From: Planctomycetota bacterium
GTDB lineage: Bacteria > Planctomycetota > Planctomycetia > Gemmatales > Gemmataceae
Length of the DNA stretch: 64,000 nucleotides
Assembly: GCA_016195405.1 (NCBI GenBank)
Contig: JACPZP010000032.1
Span: 40,920-104,919, forward strand
Reading direction: 5' to 3'
The notes beneath the pieces were generated by a model. The model had not been told where the DNA came from. It made no database searches and saw only the letters and a list, made by a program, of their open reading frames with translations. The position numbers were made by a program, and so were the translations under genes. Shown in pieces: positions 50,412 through 58,589 of this stretch. The number at the start of each line of letters is the position of its first letter. Positions within the stretch are counted from its first letter, which is position 1.

Positions 50412-52157
50412 CTATTTATTCAGCGAAAACCGCTTCTCCGCCAGGTGATAACAATAACGCCAGACCGTGCGATTGAACACGACCACCACCACGCACATCA
50501 CCAGCGTGCTCGCCGCCAGAAGCGGGAAGTTCGGCGGCGCCTCGGTGAGCGCCAGGCTGATCTGTGAGCCCAGCCCCCACGCCGTTTGCACTTCGCCATG
50601 AAACGTGACAAACTCCGACACGATGCTCGCGTTCCACGCCCCGCCCGCCGCCGTCACCCAGCCGGTCACCAGAAACGGAAAGACCGCCGGCACGTATAGC
50701 TTCCGGAATCGCTGCCACCGCGACAAGCGATAGCTGTTGGCCGCCTCCTTGAGATCGGCCGGCACCGCCATGGCGCCCGCGACCACGTTGAAAAGGATGT
50801 ACCACTGCGTCCCAAGCAACATGAGCAGAATGCTGCCCCAGCCGAGCGGAATTCCGGAGAAGTTCATGAAGGTGATGATCAGCGGAAACAGCATGGGCGC
50901 GGGGAAGGAGGCCAGCACCTGCACCACCGGCTGCAACAGATTCGACAACCGCGGCGACAACCCGATCGCCAGCCCCGTCGGAAGCGCCCACAAAGTTCCC
51001 AGGGCCGTCGACAGCAAAACCCTGCTCAACGTAATGCTGGCGGCCCCGGCAGTGTCGAGCCATTCCGCTAAGGTCACGTGCTCAAGAAGATGAAAGAGCT
51101 GCCACGCTCCGAACACGAGCGCCGCCAACAGCAGAATGAACGCCGCCAACGACACCGATTGGCCCCACTGGAAGCGATGCCTCTCGACAGGTTTCGCGCT
51201 CACAGGATGCAGGATGCCGACGCGTAGCTTTTTGAGCCCGCGCAGCCGCCGCAGCCAACGTTTGGCGAGCCGGAGAAGCCGCGATCCGCGCAACCAATCA
51301 AGGAACCACGATGACGCGGCAGTTTGAAGGCCGCCCTCCTCGACGCGGAATATCTGCGCCCAAACTACCACCGGACGCCACAACAGCTGATCGAGCCCGA
51401 CGATCATCAGCACCATCGCGAAGATTGCCCAGAGCATGGCGTCGACCCGACCACGCTCAACGGCCACGCTCATGTACGAGCCCACGCCCGGCAAGCGAAA
51501 ATCCCGCTCACCCAGCCGAAAGGCTTCATTGATCATCAGGAAGAACCAACCCCCTGCCATGCTCATCATGCTGTTCCACACCAGCCCCATGGTGGCGAAC
51601 GGCAATTCCAGCCACCGCAGCCGCTGCCACACGTTGAGCCGATAGATTTGCCCGACCTCGCGCAAGTCCTGAGGCACCGAGCGCAGCGAATGGTAGAAGC
51701 TGAAAGTCATGTTCCACGCCTGGCCGGTGAAGATCATGAGGATCGCCGCTAATTCCAAACCGGTGTTCGTAGTCGGGAACAGCGCGACAAAAACGAGGAC
51801 CAATCCGGGCAGGAAGCTGAGGACCGGAATGCTCTGCAGAATGTCGAGCAAGGGGACCAGAACGCGCTCGGCCCGCGCATCTTTCGCCGTCCAGTAGCCG
51901 TAAACGAGCGTAAAGGCCAAAGATAGACAGTAGGCGATGAGTCCGCGCGTCAGCGAAAAGAAAGTGAACTGCGGCAAAATCCACGGATTATCCAGGTCGA
52001 TGTCGATGGGCCGCAATTCGCCGGACCACTCCCGCCCCAGATCGATGACGCCAAGGATTACGCCGACGACGCCGACGATCAGCAGGAGATCGATCCAGCG
52101 CAAGCGCCGCCCTTCGCCTAGAAGCGCCGTCGCCTTACCCCAGGGGATTTGAAGCAT
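50412..52157 (-). CDS. ABC transporter permease, two fused domains (nitrate/sulfonate type)
   Basis: 581 aa. Two homologous permease halves: one at about residues 45-260 (DLLLIVGVVGVILGVIDLG; LDILQSIPVLSFLPGLVLVFVALFPTTNTGLELAAILMIFTGQAW), the other at about 330-575 (FPAPMLFPLIITFMNFSGIPLGWGSILLMLLGTQWYILFNVVAGAMAVPADLKEAANSYRLS, an EAA-type loop). Each half has 5-6 membrane helices, so this single gene gives both transmembrane domains of the transporter. ATPase 13 bases downstream. With no periplasmic binding protein in sight, the substrate (nitrate, taurine, sulfonate or other) is unknown. Confidence 0.9.
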   Translation of the reverse strand: MLQIPWGKATALLGEGRRLRWIDLLLIVGVVGVILGVIDLGREWSGELRPIDIDLDNPWILPQFTFFSLTRGLIAYCLSLAFTLVYGYWTAKDARAERVLVPLLDILQSIPVLSFLPGLVLVFVALFPTTNTGLELAAILMIFTGQAWNMTFSFYHSLRSVPQDLREVGQIYRLNVWQRLRWLELPFATMGLVWNSMMSMAGGWFFLMINEAFRLGERDFRLPGVGSYMSVAVERGRVDAMLWAIFAMVLMIVGLDQLLWRPVVVWAQIFRVEEGGLQTAASSWFLDWLRGSRLLRLAKRWLRRLRGLKKLRVGILHPVSAKPVERHRFQWGQSVSLAAFILLLAALVFGAWQLFHLLEHVTLAEWLDTAGAASITLSRVLLSTALGTLWALPTGLAIGLSPRLSNLLQPVVQVLASFPAPMLFPLIITFMNFSGIPLGWGSILLMLLGTQWYILFNVVAGAMAVPADLKEAANSYRLSRWQRFRKLYVPAVFPFLVTGWVTAAGGAWNASIVSEFVTFHGEVQTAWGLGSQISLALTEAPPNFPLLAASTLVMCVVVVVFNRTVWRYCYHLAEKRFSLNK

Positions 52158-52195
52158 GAAGGGATTCTATCTTCTGGCGCGTGCGGGGTGAGGCG

Positions 52196-53095
52196 CTAGC
52201 CGCTCTGATCGGTCGCTTGGGACAGACTCAGATTTCTAAGGTAGCTCTCAAACTGCCACTCCGCGCGGACGACCTTGTCCGGTAGCGGAATGGAATAGAG
52301 AGTGTTTCTGATCTCCGCCATTTTGGCGTCATAGGTCTTCTTCAGTTTTGTGTACGCATCACTCTTGTCGAGAAACACCTTTTGCGAATTCACCGCTGCG
52401 TCTTCCATGTGATAACCTCGAGCCTTCTCCATTGAACTCTCCGCGGCTCGCATGTCGTGGTCTAGGCGCTCGAGTTGACGGTACATTGGGTCAATATGGC
52501 CGTCAATGTACTTGCTTCCCCGGAGAACACATTCCTGATAGTCGGAGCCGGCCTTAAGAGTCCCTGTGAGGAAAACCACAAGGGAACCGTAGGACTGTCC
52601 TCCGAAGAGGAGCGGCCCTCTTAGCCAACACTCCACGGTCATCTTCCTATCCCGATCTACCTTCTGCCAATTCATGCCGTTGCCGTCATCGGGCGGTTCA
52701 AGTCCAATCTCTTGAGCGATGAACGCCCGCATCCCGGGATCCGAAAGATAGGCAACTCCTCCGTTCGCCAACGTAAGACGCGCGGCTGCAGCCCCGGTTT
52801 TCACGTACGTGTCCATGTCCGCCTGGGAACTCAAGCTTTTGAGGTTTTGATCAATCGACGCCGTGGGACCGGAATAATAAGCAGCAATATACGGAAAACC
52901 ACCCTCATACATAAAGCCTTTGTTCCCAGCGTCGTCCTTCACACCAAGAAGCTTTGGCGTAACCCAGGTGAAATGGACGTCGCAGAAGTTAATCCTCGTG
53001 TTATCCTGCTTGCGAAAGTAGAGCCCAATGCGTTTATAACTCCTATCGTTTGGGCTAGGTGAGGAACTCTTAGGCTTCGGATGTGGTGCTGCCAT
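52196..53095 (-). CDS. Hypothetical protein, third gene of the CTGTCACA regulon
   Basis: 299 aa from the ATG at 53095 with AAGGAG upstream. Begins AAPHPKPKSSSPSPND and continues with a soluble alpha/beta protein containing RIGLYFRKQDNTRINFCDVHFTWVTPK, FIAQEIGLEPPDDGNG and VECWLRGPLLFGGQSYGSLVVF. No signal peptide and no family known to me. A promoter-like CTGTCACA element lies about 92 bases upstream (53164-53194). Its neighbours upstream are the HELTH-motif protein and the small frameshifted gene, both preceded by the same element. Confidence 0.6.
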   Translation of the reverse strand: MAAPHPKPKSSSPSPNDRSYKRIGLYFRKQDNTRINFCDVHFTWVTPKLLGVKDDAGNKGFMYEGGFPYIAAYYSGPTASIDQNLKSLSSQADMDTYVKTGAAAARLTLANGGVAYLSDPGMRAFIAQEIGLEPPDDGNGMNWQKVDRDRKMTVECWLRGPLLFGGQSYGSLVVFLTGTLKAGSDYQECVLRGSKYIDGHIDPMYRQLERLDHDMRAAESSMEKARGYHMEDAAVNSQKVFLDKSDAYTKLKKTYDAKMAEIRNTLYSIPLPDKVVRAEWQFESYLRNLSLSQATDQSG

Positions 53096-53163
53096 GGAAC
53101 TGTCTCCTTGCAAAAAGCAAGACTCGGCCCGCCGACAAGGCGTTCGATTCAAGCTTCCCCCTC

Positions 53164-53194
53164 TTGTAGCGAGCCGTCGGGCGCTTGTGACAGC
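53164..53194 (-). promoter_or_regulatory. CTGTCACA element C (upstream of 52196-53095)
   Basis: On the minus strand CTGTCACAAGCGCCCGA then CGGCTCGCT. The CTGTCACA and CGCCCGA boxes match elements A and B. The spacing to the second box is about four bases longer here. About 92 bases precede the ATG. Confidence 0.5.
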
Positions 53195-53327
53195 TTTCCG
53201 CGTTTTTTTTGAAACAGTAATCGCCGAACGAGCCTTAACTCGCACAGCCGATTATCAATGAGTTTGGATCTGTCCACTTCTCCTCCAAAGTCGGACGTTC
53301 GGGCTCCGATGCGGACAAACCGAGGCG

Positions 53328-54281
53328 TCAGCGGCTCACCCCCGCCGGCGTTGGCTTGGCCGCGGGTGGCGGCGCCGCCTTGCTGGCCGCGGCGAGTTTC
53401 TTCATGACCTCGGCAAGGATTTGCTTTTCGGCTGTGCCAGTCTCGCCTATACTCAAATCGCGAACAACTCCCGGCTTTTTGACCGCGTCCGGATCGGCCG
53501 CTAGAACCGCCGCCAACTTGTCATAGGCGCCGGGCTTTGCGGGAGTGCCGTTCCAGTCCGGATTGGTGACTTTGGCTTTTCCCGCCGCCACCATTTCTAC
53601 GCTGTCGAAGAGCGGACTCTCTTTGGGGAACGAGCCCTTGCGTTTTCGCGATTCGATCCCCGCGGCGATGTAGGCATCGGTTTCGAGGTATTCGTCCAAG
53701 CCTTTGAGGTCATTCCAATCTTGAATGGCGTGCGTCAATTCATGCACCAGCGTCCCAATGGCCTTTTTGGTAGGGAAAAGAAACAGGGCATTCGCTTCGG
53801 GGACGTAGATTCCGGCGATGCCCTTGGAGAGTCCTTTGCCATCCGCCTGGATGATGTGGATTTTCCGGTCCTTGACCAGTTGTTTCATGGCCTCATATTG
53901 GCCGGCGTTGTATGCGATGCCAAGCTTGGGGCTAACGAAGTCGACGCTGGTGGACGCGAGCGCGAGGGCGTTCATGACATCGGACAGTTCCGCATCAGTC
54001 TTGAGCAGCTTGCCGGTGCCCTGTCCCAAGAGTGCGCTGACTATGGTTTCTTCCCAGAATTTGAGACCATCCGCGGCGAAACTTGCCTTATCCCAGATCA
54101 GAAACAGCGCTTCCAATCTGGCCCCCTGAGTGCTCACAGGGCCGACTGTCGCTTTCTGGTAAATGATCCCAGCACCGGCCTTATCAATGAGGCCGCCAGG
54201 AGTGTCCTTGGTGACCTTTTGGTATGCGTTCGCGATGTCTTTGTCGAGCGGCAGAAGTTCGCTGTAAAGTGACGCCATGGT
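53328..54281 (-). CDS. Hypothetical protein with HELTH zinc-metalloprotease motif
   Basis: 317 aa from the ATG at 54281 with AGGAGAATACC upstream. The centre has ALFLFPTKKAIGTLVHELTHAIQDWNDL: H-E-x-x-H with a hydrophobic run, the zincin signature; a third ligand is not firm (Glu or Asp in the following helix, e.g. YLETDAY). The C-terminus is Pro/Ala-rich. No signal peptide. Probably a cytoplasmic or co-secreted zincin, but catalysis is inference. One of three genes with the CTGTCACA element upstream (54374-54400). Not a member of a family I can name. Confidence 0.65.
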   Translation of the reverse strand, partial: TMASLYSELLPLDKDIANAYQKVTKDTPGGLIDKAGAGIIYQKATVGPVSTQGARLEALFLIWDKASFAADGLKFWEETIVSALLGQGTGKLLKTDAELSDVMNALALASTSVDFVSPKLGIAYNAGQYEAMKQLVKDRKIHIIQADGKGLSKGIAGIYVPEANALFLFPTKKAIGTLVHELTHAIQDWNDLKGLDEYLETDAYIAAGIESRKRKGSFPKESPLFDSVEMVAAGKAKVTNPDWNGTPAKPGAYDKLAAVLAADPDAVKKPGVVRDLSIGETGTAEKQILAEVMKKLAAASKAAPPPAAKPTPAGVSR

Positions 54282-54373
54282 ATTCTCCTCGAGCTGGGGA
54301 AGTTTGCCACACTCGTTTGTTCCCGGACTGTTCGGGCCGTCCAACTGCGGACGCGAATGCCCTGCGAACTCTG

Positions 54374-54400
54374 GTACAAGCGATCGGGCGAGTGTGACAG
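54374..54400 (-). promoter_or_regulatory. CTGTCACA element B (upstream of 53328-54281)
   Basis: Minus strand CTGTCACACTCGCCCGATCG then CTTGTAC. Same -35-like and TCGCTTGTAC boxes as element A, with identical spacing; about 112 bases before the ATG at 54281. Confidence 0.55.
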
Positions 54401-54431
54401 AAAAACAATTCTTCGATGGCCGAGGCGCGCA

Positions 54432-54810
54432 TCAATGCAATTGAATCTGCCCACTTTGCCACAAGTCGTCGTATTGCCGGATGGGATTGAAACGTGGTCG
54501 TTGCGGTGTACCGGCCCAGGCAAGGCGCCGATAAAAGCTTGGTTGGTTTTGACGAAAGCGCTCGATCAGCAAGCGCGGGCTCAAGTTGACGTTTTGCACA
54601 TTCACCAGGAAGGCGTCGGGGTTCTGCAATTTCGAGAAACCACCGTGATCTCCGGCTAGGGATGCCCCCGGAGACTTCTCGGAGATGTAGATATTGGTGA
54701 GGACAACCTCAATGTACTCCTCCTCGTTGTCGTAGCCTTTGTTCACCGCGAGCCGATAATTTGTTCAGTTCCTGCATGATCTGTTTCAGGATCTTTTCGT
54801 TGAGTTCCAT
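54432..54810 (-). pseudogene. Small protein of the same three-gene set, one-base frameshift
   Basis: The ATG at 54810 has a strong GGAGG site seven bases upstream. It opens MELNEKILKQIMQELN, but the uncorrected frame stops after 33 codons. Removing one A in the AACAAATT run near 54760 gives LNNYRLAVNKGYDNEEEYIEVV and an open frame to 54432 of about 125 aa (VLTNIYISEKSPGASL ... LLIERFRQNQPSFYRRLAW). So this is one coherent gene with a frameshift or a base-calling error. No recognised family. The CTGTCACA element A lies about 95 bases upstream (54887-54914). Confidence 0.6.
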
Positions 54811-54886
54811 ATCAGGTCCTCCCCTTGACTCCCCTTGGCTAAGTATCTCGAAGAAAGCAGCCGACACGATTGCCCGCTGATCGCTA

Positions 54887-54914
54887 GTACAAGCGAGCCG
54901 GCGCGTGTGACAGC
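54887..54914 (-). promoter_or_regulatory. CTGTCACA element A (upstream of 54432-54810)
   Basis: Minus strand GCTGTCACACGCGCCGGCTC then GCTTGTAC. The TGTCACA box resembles the -35 region of several extracytoplasmic-function sigma promoters; the second box TTGTAC would be the -10 region. Shared with elements B and C; about 95 bases to the ATG. Confidence 0.55.
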
Positions 54915-55036
54915 AAACGGCAATAGTGTCGCCGCGTTTCACGGATTACGAGCTTTTGAGAAAAGAGCTTATTGTGAAACGATGAAATGATGAAACGATT
55001 GGACGCCGCTCCGCCAGCTCCGCCAGCAGGCGATCA

Positions 55037-56242
55037 TCAACCCAATATCCGGTCCCATCTCGCCTTCTGGTACGCGACCTTCTCCGCGGCCGTCATCTTG
55101 CGAAAGTCGGGCTCCGCGGAGCCGCGTGATTTGTCGTCGTTCCGGTGGATGGCCGATCGCGCTGCGGCAACCGGACTTTTGAGGGTCGAAGGCAAACTGA
55201 TCGTCGTGCCGCTGCCGCCGTAGCTCATTACCCCGGTCTGAAGCTGCATATCCTCTTCCAGCGTTCGCTGCGGCTTGATCCCGAGCTTCTGTAAAACGCC
55301 GTGATAGGCCCGCACCGCGTCCTCTGCCGAGATTTCGCCATCGGCAATCAGTCTTAAGAATCGGATGAACGCGAGCTGGTTTTCGGCATGGTTGATCTTG
55401 CGGCCAAAAAGCGCGACGCGGGCGCCGTGCATCTTCGCCTCGCTCAAGAGTTTGAACGCGTCGTAAGTCGTCCCCGCCGAGCCGCCCAGAATCCCGACGA
55501 CCAAATGTGGATCATAATGGACCAGTTCTTCCAATGCCTGGGGCCCGTGATACACCATTTTGAGGAAGAGCGGCCTGCCCTTTGAAGTGACCCCGGCCAA
55601 CGCCCGAACGATGGCATCGTTGATGAATCCAGGAAGTTTGGTTGGCTCAATTGCGTCGTGCCGGTTGGGATCGAAGACTTCCAGGAAATGGCGGAAACCC
55701 TTCCGTTCGGCTTCCAGGCGAAAAGTCTTATACTCCTCCAGCGCCCGGCGATCGAGGCCGGCATCGTTCTGGAAAGTGATGCTGTAGAGGCCAAGGTCCG
55801 CCCCCAGCCGCCGCTCGCCGGTTACGCAATCCACATGCCCGCATTGGATGTGATCGAGCGTAGCGGTGCGGAAGGGTAAGGACGGCTGCGAGGGGCTCCT
55901 GCCGCCGCGCAGGATGTGGATGTCGGTGGTGTCGTTGGCCCGCGCCGCCGGCGTGACCGGACTCTTATCGAATATCCGTTTCTGGATGGTGAGGATTTCG
56001 TTGGTATGGGCCGACATGAGCATCATGTCGACCAAGCCCTGCTCGACGATGTGCTCGATTATCTCGCGATACTCTTGAAGCGACCGGAAGACGACCTCGC
56101 CGGGATACGCCTCCGGCGAACGGCCCGGCGCCCCGATGGCCAGGGCCATGTCGGCATCCTTGGCGTCGGCGAGGATGAAATCCTTGGCGCCGCGCGGATC
56201 GGCGTGAATGCGTGCCAGCTTTTGATCGAGGGACTTTTTCAT
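55037..56242 (-). CDS. Conserved protein of the BMC locus, aldolase/TIM-barrel-like
   Basis: 401 aa from the ATG at 56242; a longer frame to 56299 is intergenic repeat. I recognise it as a recurrent downstream gene of PVM-type microcompartment loci but have no settled function. Sequence: MKKSLDQKLARIHADPRGAKDFILADAKDADMALAIG, VGILGGSAGTTYDAFKLLSEAKMHGARVALFGRKINHAENQLAFIRFLRLIADGEIS, like the phosphate-binding end of class I aldolases (LacD/FbaB-type TIM barrels). A low-complexity C-terminal part ends KMTAAEKVAYQKARWDRI. Possibly an aldolase or regulator of the deoxysugar pathway. No BMC-targeting helix is obvious. Confidence 0.6.
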   Translation of the reverse strand: MKKSLDQKLARIHADPRGAKDFILADAKDADMALAIGAPGRSPEAYPGEVVFRSLQEYREIIEHIVEQGLVDMMLMSAHTNEILTIQKRIFDKSPVTPAARANDTTDIHILRGGRSPSQPSLPFRTATLDHIQCGHVDCVTGERRLGADLGLYSITFQNDAGLDRRALEEYKTFRLEAERKGFRHFLEVFDPNRHDAIEPTKLPGFINDAIVRALAGVTSKGRPLFLKMVYHGPQALEELVHYDPHLVVGILGGSAGTTYDAFKLLSEAKMHGARVALFGRKINHAENQLAFIRFLRLIADGEISAEDAVRAYHGVLQKLGIKPQRTLEEDMQLQTGVMSYGGSGTTISLPSTLKSPVAAARSAIHRNDDKSRGSAEPDFRKMTAAEKVAYQKARWDRILG

Positions 56243-56250
56243 AGTCAAGG

Positions 56251-56352
56251 AATGATGAACGGAGAACGATGAATTAGGGACGGAGAAGTGACAAATCACT
56301 CACCTATCATTCTCCGTTCTCCGTTCTCCGTTCATCGTTCATCGTTCTTCAT
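56251..56352. repeat. GTTCTCC/GTTCATC tandem heptamers in inverted layout
   Basis: Left: ATGATGAACGGAGAACGATGA; right: CATTCTCCGTTCTCCGTTC and further GTTCATC units. The right side is the complement of the left, like the arrays at 13361 and 37004. Confidence 0.7.
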
Positions 56353-56355
56353 GCA

Positions 56356-57366
56356 TCATTTGCTTTGCCACGCCATTCGCGGTATCTCTTTTGATGCGCG
56401 AGTCTGCACCGTAGTGGGCTTCGTCGAATCACGGCTACGACCTTCTTCAGCCGCCGCGATCGTCTCGCGCAGGACCCGCGCTGAGTTTTGCAGACCCAGC
56501 CGTTCCTTCGGCGTCAGCGCCAATTCGATATGCTTCCGCGCCCCGCCGCAACCTATTTCGGTCGGCACGGACAGGCACACGTCGCGCAAGTCATACGCGC
56601 CTTGAACGGAAGTGCTCACCGGCAAAACCCGGCGCTTGTCGAGTGCGATCGATTCAATCACTTCCCGAATCGCCAATCCGACGGCAAAGCCGGCGCCGCC
56701 TTTGAGCTTGATGACCTGTGCGCCGGCGCCATTGGTCGCTTCGAACACTTCCCTCTCAATTTCCGGACCGGAACCGGGCCATTGTTCGAGCGGCAAACCA
56801 CCGATGGATGCGCTGGACCAGATGGGAACCATGCTGTCGCCGTGCTCGCCGAGGATGAGGGCATTGACCTGCGTCGCCGCAACTTGCAAACGCTTGGCGA
56901 GAATGCTGCGGAAGCGGGCGGTGTCCAACACCGTTCCCAGGCCAAGAACGCGCTGCCACGGCAAGCCGGAGCGCTTGACGGCTAAGTAAGTAAGCACGTC
57001 CACCGGATTGCTTACAACCACGAGGTATGCGTTGTCCTTGAAGCCGACTGATGTCATTTGATCGAGCAAGCCGAGGAAAAGCTCAACATTGCGATTGATG
57101 AGATCGAGCCGGCTTTCGTCGGGTTTGCGGCGCAGCCCGGCGGTGACGACGACGATGTCGCTGGTTTTGACGTCGCTCATATCGCCGGCGCTAATGCGCT
57201 GGTCGGCTACTAGGCTGGCCCCGTGCAAAAGGTCCAGCGCCTGCCCTTGGGCCAACTCCTTGTTGGCGTCGATGAGACAAATGCCGCTGACAACGCCGCC
57301 GCACTGGAGCGCATACGCGGCGCTGCTGCCGACCAAACCGCCGCCGCCGATGATGGAGACTTTCAT
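56356..57366 (-). CDS. Lactate/malate dehydrogenase family protein (BMC locus)
   Basis: 336 aa from the ATG at 57366, before MKVSIIGGGGLVGSSAAYALQCGG. Rossmann GxGxxG variant, then ICLIDANKELAQGQALDLLHG, DIVVVTAGLRRKPDESRLDLINRNV, VVVSNPVDVLTYLA, catalytic His in LILGEHGDSMVP. GLRRKPDESR has Arg in the substrate-specificity loop (L-R-R-K-P-x-x-S-R), as in malate-dehydrogenase-like family members. The C-terminal tail (STKPTTVQTRASKEIPRMAWQSK) is unusual and basic. In PVM loci this enzyme probably reduces lactaldehyde or handles lactate/malate to balance NADH; the assignment is inference. Confidence 0.85.
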   Translation of the reverse strand: MKVSIIGGGGLVGSSAAYALQCGGVVSGICLIDANKELAQGQALDLLHGASLVADQRISAGDMSDVKTSDIVVVTAGLRRKPDESRLDLINRNVELFLGLLDQMTSVGFKDNAYLVVVSNPVDVLTYLAVKRSGLPWQRVLGLGTVLDTARFRSILAKRLQVAATQVNALILGEHGDSMVPIWSSASIGGLPLEQWPGSGPEIEREVFEATNGAGAQVIKLKGGAGFAVGLAIREVIESIALDKRRVLPVSTSVQGAYDLRDVCLSVPTEIGCGGARKHIELALTPKERLGLQNSARVLRETIAAAEEGRSRDSTKPTTVQTRASKEIPRMAWQSK

Positions 57367-57462
57367 CAATACCCCCATCCTTAAACCGTCCAGTCCTCAA
57401 CCGAGAGGCCCGAGATTTTCCGGAAGTGTACTCATCGTGTTCGTGTCGAGAATTACCATGAC

Positions 57463-57666
57463 TTACTTGCGTTTCTTCTTTGGCTTGCGCAAAGATTCCC
57501 TGTATCTTCGGCCATACTTTACGGCCTTTTCAATGTAAGGATCGTTCCGAAACGCGCCGGCCCACTTTTTCCACCAAGGAACGGCGTCTTTCTCAAGTCC
57601 TTGTTTGAGTTGACTGACTTCTGCTTCCAAAATTGCCAGGCGTTTCTCGATCGTTTCCGCGCTCAT
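57463..57666 (-). CDS. Small coiled-coil protein, antitoxin-like
   Basis: 67 aa: ETIEKRLAILEAEVSQLKQGLEKD is a coiled coil, then PWWKKWAGAFRNDPYIEKAVKYGRRYRESLRKPKKKRK. This layout (coiled coil, short linker, FRNDPYIEKAVKYGRRYR motif) is common in cyanobacteria and planctomycetes next to PIN-type VapC toxins, but no toxin gene adjoins here. It lies inside the microcompartment operon between the LDH-like and aldolase genes. It may be an orphan antitoxin inserted into the locus. Confidence 0.6.
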   Translation of the reverse strand: MSAETIEKRLAILEAEVSQLKQGLEKDAVPWWKKWAGAFRNDPYIEKAVKYGRRYRESLRKPKKKRK

Positions 57667-57709
57667 CGGAGTCCTCCTTTGCCGGGTGCTCGGCCCATTA
57701 TATCAAGGT

Positions 57710-58585
57710 CTAAGACGCTCCCAGCGCCGCCATCACTTGGTCGGTCACCGCCCGCACTAAACCGTCAAATTCACTGTCCGCAGCATGGTTGCCCGGCGTC
57801 TTGCACGTGCATGCCTCGCCGCTGCACGCACATTCCTTCTCCTTCGCGAACGCGGCAGCGCTGGGCACGAATTCCGAATAGCCGCGGTCGAAGATGCTGT
57901 TGCCGCACAGATCGCAGTTCTCCAGATGCAGGCGCGGATCATCGTAGCCGAGCTTTTTCTTGAGATCCAAGAGTTCACGCGTCTTTTGCTCGGAGAAAGT
58001 GTTTACGCGGCCCAGTTGCTTGGCGAGAATTAGAATCCGGCAATAGGCGTCGATGATCTCCGAGTTCCAATACGCCTTTTCCAAGGTCGGGCCAAATGTG
58101 ACCGTGCCGTGATTGGCAAGAATGATGGTGTTGCAGTCCTTCACGTAAGGAACAACGGTGTCGGCGAATTTCTGGCCTCCGGGAGTCTCGTAAACGGAGA
58201 TCGGCACTTCGCCGAGGAAGACCTCGACCTCCGGCAGCACGCACTTAGGGATCGGCTCGTGGGCGACGGCGAAAGCAGTTGCATGCGGCGGATGGCAGTG
58301 CACGACGGCATTCACGTCGGGCCGATGCTTGTAGACGGCCAGGTGCAGAAGGATTTCGCTAGAGCGCTTGCGGACGCCGGCGATCTGCTTGCCGTCTTTA
58401 TCGACTTTGCACAGGTCTTCCGGCTTCATGAAGCCCTTGGAAACCATGGTGGGAGAGCACAGGAATTTGTCATCGCTCAAACGCACGGAAATGTTGCCGT
58501 CGTTCGCCGCCGCAAAGCCGCGGTTGTAGAGCCGCCGGCCGATTTCGCAGATTTCTTCTTTGAGCTTGAATTCGGAAACAAACAT
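57710..58585 (-). CDS. Class II aldolase with encapsulation peptide (L-fuculose-1-phosphate type)
   Basis: 291 aa. The zinc-dependent class II aldolase domain: NRGFAAANDGNISVRLSDDKFLCSPTM, AVVHCHPPHATAFAVAHE (H-x-H zinc ligands), TIILANHGTVTFGPTLEKAYWNSEIIDAY (distal His). It cleaves L-fuculose-1-phosphate or related sugar phosphates to lactaldehyde and DHAP. After the catalytic domain, DLCGNSIFDRGYSEF, a Cys-rich linker (KECACSGEACTCKT) and an amphipathic C-terminal helix SEFDGLVRAVTDQVMAAL, a typical BMC encapsulation peptide. Its neighbours are the EutN-like shell protein four bases upstream and the small coiled-coil gene. Confidence 0.88.
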   Translation of the reverse strand: MFVSEFKLKEEICEIGRRLYNRGFAAANDGNISVRLSDDKFLCSPTMVSKGFMKPEDLCKVDKDGKQIAGVRKRSSEILLHLAVYKHRPDVNAVVHCHPPHATAFAVAHEPIPKCVLPEVEVFLGEVPISVYETPGGQKFADTVVPYVKDCNTIILANHGTVTFGPTLEKAYWNSEIIDAYCRILILAKQLGRVNTFSEQKTRELLDLKKKLGYDDPRLHLENCDLCGNSIFDRGYSEFVPSAAAFAKEKECACSGEACTCKTPGNHAADSEFDGLVRAVTDQVMAALGAS

Positions 58586-58589
58586 GCGA

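Noticed and set aside
55388..55585. Short plus-strand frames in the BMC locus
   Set aside because: All are shadows of the minus-strand genes.
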